Below are positions 57,701-64,000 of a stretch of 64,000 bases of DNA, piece by piece (within the stretch, counting starts at the first letter, position 1; every line of letters starts with the position of its first letter). The notes beneath the pieces are model-generated. The model searched no databases and was not told the origin of the DNA. It saw only the letters and a list, made by a program, of their open reading frames with translations. The stretch comes from Amia ocellicauda (lineage: Eukaryota > Chordata > Actinopteri > Amiiformes > Amiidae). Position numbers and translations under genes: made by a program. The DNA is taken from assembly GCF_036373705.1 (NCBI RefSeq), contig NC_089852.1:902501-966500 (forward strand), read 5' to 3'.

Positions 57701-60700
57701 AACTAAATAAATCAAAACCTGAAGAATTGGTAATCAAGAATTGAGATATTTGGAAAGACCACTTTGAAAAACTTTATGAAAACATTCACCACTGAGAAAT
57801 CAGCTCAGAATGACATCAGTGTGGAACTAAAAATAATGAAATCAGCATTTAAAGACAGACAGAGTCCCCTGGACTCCCCTATTACTGAGCAGGAGTTGCA
57901 GGAGAAGCTGCGCGCCCTGCTGCCCAGGAAAGCCTGCGGGCCTGAGGGCATCTCCAATGAGATGCTGAAACACAGCACCACGATTCATGAGAGTGGAGAC
58001 AAACTGGACCCTAATAACTACCGGGTCGTCTGTGTGAGCAGCAACCTGGGGAAGGTATTCTGCAGTATCATCAACGCCCGGATACTGGCTTTCCTTACCG
58101 AGCAGAGTGTCAGAGTTAGACTGGCTTCCTACCAAAATACCGCACTACTGATCATATTTACACCCTACACACCCTCATAGACAAACACGTCCACCAAAAT
58201 AAAAATAAAATATTTGCTTGTTTCATAGATTTAAAGAAAGATTCAATCTGGCACGAAGATTTATTTTACAAACTTCTCCAAAGTGGCGTAGGGGGTAAAA
58301 CATATGACATCATCAAATAAATGTATATAGGAAATGAGTGCGGAGTTAAAATTGGCATTAAAAGAGTTCTTCACTCGGGCGGCAGTCTGAGCCCAACACT
58401 ATTTCATATTTACATCAACGAATTGGCCACAATGCTGGAGCAATCTGCAGCCCCCGGCCTCACGCTACATGGCACAGAAGTCAAGTTCCTGCTCTACAGA
58501 TGACCTGGTCCTGTTGTCGCCCACAGAGCAGGGGCTGCAGCAGAACCTGGCACTACTGGAGCAGCACTGTCAGACCTGGGCCCTGGCAGTGAACATGAAG
58601 AGGTCGAGACAGAGCTGCACTTTATTCTACAATTCTACAATTTACGAGCAAAATTTTTCCCAAAATAGCAGATCTCTATAAGAGATTTCCAGACCTGCCA
58701 GACTCAGAGAAAGTGCCAGTGCTTCTGAGAGAGGAGACCAGCTGCATATTACTGGCAGCCCAGTATCCAGCTCCCTGCCACAGCCTGAGGGACACAGTGG
58801 ACACTCAGTCCACTCACACAGGGGACACCCCTGGACACAGGCAATGACACCTGTGCTACACCCAAGTATTATAATCAATATTCATTTTATGTTTCTCTGA
58901 ATTATTGTTTAAGTTTATGAATTGAATCGCTTAATTGTTTACCATGCATATATGTATTTATGTATGGAAATGTACATGTATGTTTTAAAACTGTTTGTTA
59001 TGTCACCATTGCTTTGGCAATACTTATTTCTGGTCATGCCAATAAAGCACCTTGAATTTGAATTTGAAAGTTTGACTTTGCACCTTTGCTGCTGCTGCTA
59101 CTAGTCTTTGATACAGAAGATCTGGTATCACCAGTGCTTAATTTGTGCCAGAACAGGATCTGGGACCTCTCGGGTTTTGAATGTCTGTGTTCCGGTACCT
59201 ATTTGTGCCGATGCAGTACCTCACAAGGTAAAAAAACAAAAATTATAACATAAAATAAAAAAATATATAATTTACATTCAAATTTTCAATCAAATTTCAC
59301 GTTATTTATTAGTTTAGATTTAGGTTTAGGTTTTAGATTTGTTTTAGAAGTGGGAATCGAGAGTGAAAAGCGCTGGGTAACATCCTCATGTACACTTAAC
59401 TGCCTAACTGCCAAAACCAGAGAAGAAGAACTGTGCAACGTTAAAATGTCAAAGAGACAGTTAAATTTTCAAAAGAAAAGAAGAGTTGGATGATGATTCT
59501 AAACGAATCAGGATGGCGACGACGACACACGAAAGCGGTTGCAGTAGCGAGCAGGTGCAGGAGGCGGCCAGCACAGTTAACCGGCCAGAGCAGGAGGCTG
59601 CCGCTGCCACTGCCACAGCAGTAGCTATCCAGGTTCAACAGCAGGAAGAGGTACAAAGCAAATCGGATTTGGAGGGAGAGGATGGTGCTATCAGCGGAGA
59701 AGGGTTTGGGACGTCCTCCTACCCCTGGCTTGTAATGTTAAACTCAAGTTCAATTTGAGCTGGAAAACATGTAAAGCGGTGGGGTTTGTGGACCAGAAAA
59801 GACAGGGGGGATGAAACTATTAAAGGAATGGGTCACATGTACAGTAACCTCATCTGTCTCAGATATTAATAAACAGCAACGAGCACTCAGAAAAAAAGTA
59901 TTTGAACATGCCCAGACCAAGGCTCATTTAGCAGCAGCAGAAATTCTTGATAAGGCAAAAGAAGACACCATAGTATGGACAAGCTATATGCAATATATAG
60001 CCCGAATGGAGCCGAGAGAGTCTGCGAAAGTTTAGATGTTCAGCTATGCAAAATCGGTCGGATATTAGAGGTGGGTGGCTTCAAGTTTTAGAACAGTAGA
60101 AGGAGTGTGGAAAAACTACCCAGCACTTTACAAACATTTTACAACAGCAGCAGAGGATCCATCCCGCGATGGTATTACAAAGCAAACATACAACGGACTT
60201 GCTAAGTGCATATCTTCCCATGCGTTTGTGAACAACTTAGGTATCATGTGCGATGCATTGCAAGAGTTATCTGAACTGTCACTCGAGCTTCAAAGAAGAG
60301 AAAGTAGCATGATTTCGGCAAACAAGGCAATCTGTAGGCAAATCAGGGTAATTGAGGCAATGTCGGAGCGGCCAGGGCACTACACTGATCTAAGCCAGAG
60401 GGGAATTGAGGATAACTCTTTCCAGGGCGTCACGCTAAACGGAGGAAAACCCAGTGACAAAACACTTGACCAGATACATTTTTCCTAAGTTTGGCTAAGA
60501 ATTTGGAGGGCCGTATGTTATCTCAAGGGGGCGGTTGCCGGATAAAACTGGATATAACAAGTTTATTGAGGAGCTGAAGGTGCTTTATGCACAGTACTGG
60601 CCAGAGAACACTGGTGCTATGTATGGAGAGACAGAAGTTGAATCGCTGTGTCAGCGCTTTGACATTGGCAGCCCACGTGCTCTCATTCGGGCCTACAGAG

Positions 60701-63347
60701 AGTACAGAGACTCAGATGGAAAATACATCCCATATAAACTGAAAGAGCTATGTGTTGCTGTAAATAGCATCCCTATATCAAGTGCTGAGTTTGAGCGTGG
60801 ATTTTCACAAATGAACTTGATTTGCATGCAGAACCGTGCCTCTCTGCGCACATCCACCATATCAGATTTACTATTTCTGGTCAAATTCAATCCAGACCCC
60901 TGCATAAAGTCATGCGTGGCCAAAGCACATAGAACTGCCACCGACATACGCAGTAAAACCCGAAACAGGGAGGAGGAGGTGAATCAGGACATGGCTGTGG
61001 TGTGAGGTGTTTTGGAGAACTAGATAAGGTAAGCAAGCATTTTGTCTATTAATATTTTAGAAAGTTTTTGGGTGATTCTTTATTGTGAACTGTAAAGTAT
61101 TATTGTGAATTATGCTAGACCTGCTGAGAATGAATTGCTGGCAGCGAGTGCTGTAAGGGCCTTGTTATACTACAGTTTCGTACGTGCACGGATGCAAAAG
61201 CTATGCATGCAGCATTGTTCACATACTCCACTGCTACTTTATGTCTGCATGGATGTTTAAAATCTATGTCCACTAGGAGGCAGGTCAGCGACAAAACATT
61301 CAGATTTTGTACAACAGCGATAACCATGGCGACAGAAGAGGAGGTATTGTTAACATATGTCTTAATGTATGTCTTAATTGCGATCTATTTGCTCTTCAAA
61401 ATAGCATGGCGATGTGGGCATTTGCGTGTTGTGCAGAGTAGTTTAAATTATTTTTAACTTATTGCCATAACATTTATCTCATGCAAATCATTAATAAGTG
61501 GGGATTTGAGTACATAGCACGTTGTTATCAGCACTGTTCTGTACGCGTTCTGGGACCTGCGCCTGCCTCGTCACCCCTCCGTTCTCATATACGCTTTGCG
61601 TTCTGGCACCTTCTGATTTACAAAATAAGCACTGGGTATCACACTAATAACATAATAATGTCCATATCTACACACCACATGTCTGTGGCTCAGGATAGAA
61701 TATAGAGCCCGGCAGCTGAACTTCTCTGGTGCCCTGTGGACTGGCGCCTTGTTATCGGACTGCACTGATGCAGACATCTCTGCGATGGAGATCGGTGAGC
61801 TGGCAGTGCCGCTGTGTCACCCGCTGCCATTTTCATGCACTTTAAACAACTCTGTGCCAGCGTCACTCTCCTCTCCAATCGGTTCTGCTGCTTCCAGTGT
61901 CATAGAGCCGTGTTACCGAACCCCAGGCAGTGTCAATAAAGGTGTCATGGGGCTGTCAGGTGCTGCTCACCTATGGAGATGTGCCGGGATGTCCCGAAGA
62001 TGAAGTAGACCAGGACGGGGTAGAAGGAGGAGTACAGCCCGAACACGGGGGGCACTGAGGCCAGCAGGGCATACGCCATGCCTGAGGAGGAAGCAGCAGC
62101 TGGTCAGATCACAGACACCACAGACGCTGACACAGAGACACAGTCCATCCATACGGCCAGTCCGTATTCAGTCCATATAGGTGGTCCTTAAAACTATTCT
62201 GTACAGTCAGTCTCTATACACAGTCCATCTAGTCAGTCAGTCTCTATACACAGTCCCTATAGTCATTCAGTCTCTATACACAGTGCCTATAGTCAGTCAG
62301 TCTAGATGGTCCCCTGTGGATAGGCTGTCCAGTCACTCTCACCCTGTGGCAGGTGCATGATGCCCACGCTGACCCCAGAGACGAGGTCCCCCAGGGCGCT
62401 GTCCCTGAAGGAGTATCGGGGCAGCCAGGAGAGGACAGGGACCCAGCGGAGCACACTGCGCCTCAGCCTGCGGCCAGAGCACCTGCAGGGGACAGAGAGA
62501 GAGACAGAGACACACTGAGACTCTACAAAGTCGAGCCCCTGCAGGTGACAGACAACCATTCACAAACTGCCAACTGTACTCCACTCCACTGCACCAGGGT
62601 GACACCCGGGTAACGACACCAGCTATCAAGCCATAAAGCTCTGGCACCGGCAGCTGCCAGGAGGGGGTTAACCCTCGGACAACGGCCTCCCACTGAAGTC
62701 AGCGAAATCAGAGTGTCAGAGAGACAGCGTCAAGAGGCAGCGGCCGCATTGTGTAACACACTCACTGCTTAGCAAGAATAAAATATAATAAAAACAGTGA
62801 AGTACAGCACTTTAATACAGAGGTGTGGACGGCCACCTTTGAAATCCGCACCAGCAGGTAAATATCCAGTGGGATGCCGTCTCTCTGGGCTGGCACTGAC
62901 TGAACGCACCTCCACTGGCTCTGTCCTGCACCTGCAGTCTCCCAGTGTTGAAATACGAGGCATTGTTGCTGCGCTGGTCTGCTCTCAGGACCAGGAGTCA
63001 CTGAGCGTGGGAACGACACAGGGGGACAGGCTGTGCTGTGCGGAGCAATCCCACGGCCCTGGATGTACTTTCACACAAGGAGAGCTGCTTATTGAGGGCA
63101 CCTGACACGCGAGACACCTGCCTCCATCTCTCCCTACCTCCTCCATGAATGTTTCCTCCTTTCGGGGTGCAGACAGGATGTCTCTCCCTCTTTCTCTCTC
63201 TCCCTCTCACCTCAGCGAGTGTTTCAGCCTGTCTGCCAGAGGGGTGCGGGGGCTCTTCTCCCGGCGCTGTGCCACCTCCTCCAGGCTCTGCTCGTCCAGA
63301 ACCTCCCGCTCCACACTGTAGCCCGGGCTGCGCTGCACCGCTTCCAT
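48275..63347 (-). CDS. slc26a6: SLC26A6-type anion exchanger, copy B (19 exons)
   Basis: Tandem paralog of copy A with identical exon lengths. Exons 5'->3': 63347-63211, 62482-62343, 62081-61971, 56412-56240, 56083-55919, 55655-55503, 54601-54519, 54312-54165, 53624-53511, 53113-53036, 52856-52761, 52625-52519, 52373-52304, 52124-52032, 51901-51791, 51661-51263, 51008-50954, 48626-48481, 48301-48275. The frame is open for 801 aa, every intron is GT/AG, and the STAS domain and STKL tail are kept. About 30 residues differ from copy A. They are absent from exons 1-3, 8-11 and 17, and cluster in exons 4, 5, 7, 13, 16 and 18. Notable changes are T131S and F132I at the predicted anion pocket (SIAV instead of TFAV), A212V, P513L and the KMYAE segment. 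Intron 3 is enlarged by a LINE and a hAT, intron 17 by a Tc1-like element. No disabling lesion is seen; expression is unknown. Confidence 0.9.
48848..50456 (+). mobile_element. Tc1-like transposon with long inverted repeats
   Basis: 1609 bp, flanked by TA (48846-48847 and 50457-50458). Inverted repeats of about 200 bp begin CATTGCATCTGGAAAGTATT on the left and, reversed, CAGTGCATCCGGAAAGTATT on the right. An internal direct-repeat-like motif (AAGTATTCACAGC) is repeated near each inner end (49042, and inverted at 50248), the IR/DR layout. It sits in intron 17 of copy B. Copy A has the empty site GGATTTTAAATTGTGTATTT at about 20717-20736. Confidence 0.94.
49241..50239 (+). pseudogene. Defective Tc1-like transposase
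   Basis: The frame opens at 49241 ([15 protein letters not shown]) but meets a TAA at once. It resumes with an N-terminal DNA-binding region ([27 protein letters not shown]) up to 49703, then shifts frame before 49769. The last part has [34 protein letters not shown] (second catalytic Asp) and [15 protein letters not shown] (third acidic residue). The first catalytic Asp region falls at the frameshift. At least one stop and one frameshift make it inactive. Confidence 0.92.
50618..50762. repeat. CCAAT-bearing minisatellite, intron 17 copy B
   Basis: Five units with CTGATTGGC(T/A)AT and spacers such as GACGGTAGGAATCACTG, homologous to 20905-21095 but with a different number and order of variants. 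Confidence 0.8.
53210..53457. repeat. GA-rich minisatellite, intron 9 copy B
   Basis: About 13 units of CTGTGAGAGAGAGAGG type, the contracted counterpart of 23862-24652. Confidence 0.93.
53738..54000. mobile_element. Palindromic MITE-like element, intron 8 copy B
   Basis: Left arm GCAGTGCATTGTGGGATTGC as in copy A. The right arm (GCCACCGGAACTCCTTGCAA then TCTAATGCATTGCG) is more diverged, with a short insertion (TTTTCCATTATATAGGGAAA) before it. Confidence 0.7.
54722..54862. repeat. (GT)n / GTGA repeats, intron 6 copy B
   Basis: GT run (about 54735-54770) followed by GAGTGTGTGAGAGAGTCAG-like units. Copy A has only a short GT patch at the same place (about 25868-25882). Confidence 0.85.
54890..55500. 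other. Diverged part of intron 6, copy B
   Basis: The sequence here does not align with the longer copy A intron (25905-26500), so each copy had its own insertions or deletions. No coding sequence or clear transposon is recognised. Confidence 0.4.
56487..59068 (+). mobile_element. 5'-truncated non-LTR retrotransposon in intron 3 of copy B
   Basis: The element starts inside the endonuclease domain ([10 protein letters not shown]) and continues with [20 protein letters not shown] sequence split over two frames, [34 protein letters not shown] and PLSDHSQI. Reverse transcriptase follows with [52 protein letters not shown], the degraded catalytic region ([10 protein letters not shown], 58496-58525, across a frameshift) and [13 protein letters not shown]. 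It ends with CATGCCAATAAAGCACCTTG and (AATTTG)n. Multiple stops occur. The clade (L1/Tx1 or I/Nimb-like) is not resolved. Confidence 0.9.
59446..61005 (+). pseudogene. hAT transposase (KIAA1586/ZMYM-like), frame-broken
   Basis: Starts [14 protein letters not shown], a basic leader, followed by a Glu/Ala/Gln-rich linker. 59811-60035 resembles the zinc-finger neighbourhood ([20 protein letters not shown]). 60075-60488 is the middle part ([33 protein letters not shown]). 60535-61005 ends in the hAT dimerisation region ([35 protein letters not shown]). At least three frame breaks separate the parts and the block with the catalytic residues is incomplete. It resembles host proteins derived from hAT, but the breaks and terminal repeats show that this is the transposon itself. 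Confidence 0.85.
61155..61480 (+). mobile_element. Possible PIF/Harbinger-like fragment nested in the hAT
   Basis: GGGCCTTGTTATACTACAGT followed by TTCGTACGTGCACGGATGC and, further on, an open frame starting ATGGCGACAGAAGAGGAGG resembles the 5' part of Harbinger-type elements as I remember them. No opposite terminus or target duplication was found. Confidence 0.3.
62204..62305. repeat. Minisatellite, intron 2 copy B
   Basis: About three units of CAGTCAGTCTCTATACACAG with variants, the shorter counterpart of 28498-28662. Confidence 0.85.
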
Positions 63348-63560
63348 GGCTGTGATCTGTCTGTCCGTGCGCCCCTCAACAGGCCTGGGGACACCTGCTT
63401 CAGCACAGCTACCTAAAGCGGAGCTGAGATTTAAAAAACAGGAAAACTGCCCAGAAGTGACACAGGGAGCACAAATTTAAACACAAAAAAGCTAAAATAT
63501 GTACATTTCACAACCAGGCAAACAAAGGTGAATGCAGGTCATTGACACAGAGCAAAATAG

Positions 63561-63824
63561 GTGCGTTTTCACTGCCGTTTCTGATCCGGATCAGATGCAT
63601 CGGTAGCATTTGACCCTGGCAGTGTAAATGCTCGACTGACTTCAGTCCCAGCATGCACTGGGGCGTCGTTTGTTTTAAAGGCAGGCGGCAGACAAACACC
63701 CTTCACCCTTCATAAATACTGTTTAAATTAACACTTAATGACTTATTTTAATTTAGCAAAAAAATATATAATAATCTTGCAAAATATTGCGAAAAATCCC
63801 TCTCAATAAAACAATACTTCTTAC
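63561..63824. other. Upstream flank of slc26a6 copy B
   Basis: AT-rich sequence beyond the duplication end, with a small inverted motif (TGATCCGGATCA at 63583-63594). No gene is seen. If the LTR at the right edge is real, this would be part of its leader or the host flank. Confidence 0.4.
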
Positions 63825-64000
63825 CTTGCTTTGTAGATATCTGCACAGACAGTATGTTGGCTCCCAGGTTTCAGCACCAAATGATAAGGAGAAATTTACT
63901 CAGAACTCGATTTAATTTAAATAATACCAACATAGTTTATTCAGGTATAACGAAGCGCTCCGGAGACGGCCAGTCGGGAAGACACATCTAAAGTTTTTCT
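63825..64000 (-). mobile_element. LTR end with primer-binding-site-like sequence and splice donor
   Basis: Read on the - strand, a segment with a polyadenylation-type GAATAAAC and AT-rich U5-like sequence ends in ...TCA at 63882. It is followed directly by TTTGGTGCTGAAACCTGGGA, which has the form of a tRNA primer-binding site. About 40 bases further is a donor, CAAG|GTAAGA, at 63824. This is the layout of an LTR retroelement leader on the - strand. The LTR continues past the window edge, and no gag or pol is seen to the left. Confidence 0.5.

Larger units (their letters stand above)
59132..61634 (+). mobile_element. hAT transposon with 8-bp target duplication
   Basis: Bounded by the direct 8-mer GGTATCAC at 59124-59131 and 61635-61642. 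The ends are inverted: CAGTGCTTAATTTGT on the left and ACAAAATAAGCACTG on the right, with an inner GTGCCAGAAC / GTTCTGGCAC pair. The 8-bp duplication and CAGTG ends are diagnostic of hAT. It lies 63 bases beyond the LINE, in intron 3 of copy B, and contains a decayed transposase. Confidence 0.93.
47278..63560. repeat. Segmental duplication, copy B
   Basis: Direct copy of 16558-31190, with the whole slc26a6 gene and flanks. It is longer because of a Tc1-like element (48848-50456) and a LINE plus hAT insertion (56487-61634). It is shorter where minisatellites are contracted and where the copy A segment at about 30850-31125 has no counterpart. The ends are diverged in length but alignable by eye. 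Confidence 0.93.

Noticed and set aside
59446..61005. Host gene of the KIAA1586/ZMYM type
   Set aside because: Frame breaks, hAT terminal repeats and target duplication show it is a dead transposon.

Overview
This is vertebrate nuclear DNA, most probably from a ray-finned fish. The evidence is split genes with GT/AG introns, GC-rich exons, abundant dinucleotide and longer tandem repeats, and a typical fish transposon load: three Tc1-like elements, L2-like and CR1-like LINEs, Ty3/gypsy fragments and a hAT element. The species cannot be named from the sequence.

Left part (about 1.85-15.6 kb, + strand): a complete creatine transporter gene, slc6a8, in 14 coding exons (651 aa). Its introns hold a Tc1-like element with a nested L2 tail, a CR1-like LINE, and several mini- and microsatellites. 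A large TG-rich minisatellite lies just upstream of the GC-rich promoter region.

Right part: two direct copies of an SLC26A6-type anion exchanger gene on the - strand, so the first is tail-to-tail with slc6a8. Copy A runs 30.5 to 19.7 kb and copy B runs 63.3 to 48.3 kb. Both have 19 coding exons with identical lengths, intact reading frames and conserved splice sites, and each encodes 801 aa. They differ by about 30 residues. The last coding exon is only 9 codons and gives both proteins a C-terminal S-T-K-L, a PDZ-ligand type end. The segmental duplication spans roughly 16.56-31.19 kb and 47.28-63.56 kb, and each copy also carries a relic of slc6a8 exon 12.

The spacer between the copies (31.2-47.3 kb) holds an orphan TATA promoter with a splice donor, an L2-like LINE inserted into a CR1 fragment, a nearly intact Tc1-like element, and two decayed Ty3/gypsy pol fragments in opposite orientations. 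Copy B alone later received a Tc1-like element (48.85-50.46 kb), a 5'-truncated LINE (56.49-59.07 kb) and a hAT element with an 8-bp target duplication (59.13-61.63 kb). At the right edge lies an LTR end with a primer-binding-site-like sequence and a splice donor, pointing toward copy B.

Slc6a8 imports creatine with Na+ and Cl-; SLC26A6 proteins exchange chloride, bicarbonate, oxalate and sulfate across epithelial apical membranes. There is no sign that the two genes act in one pathway. I see no bacterial-type system, CRISPR array or new multi-gene machine. The strongest new leads are the substitution in the predicted anion pocket of copy B, the hidden terminal exon, the exon-12 relics, and the LTR upstream of copy B.
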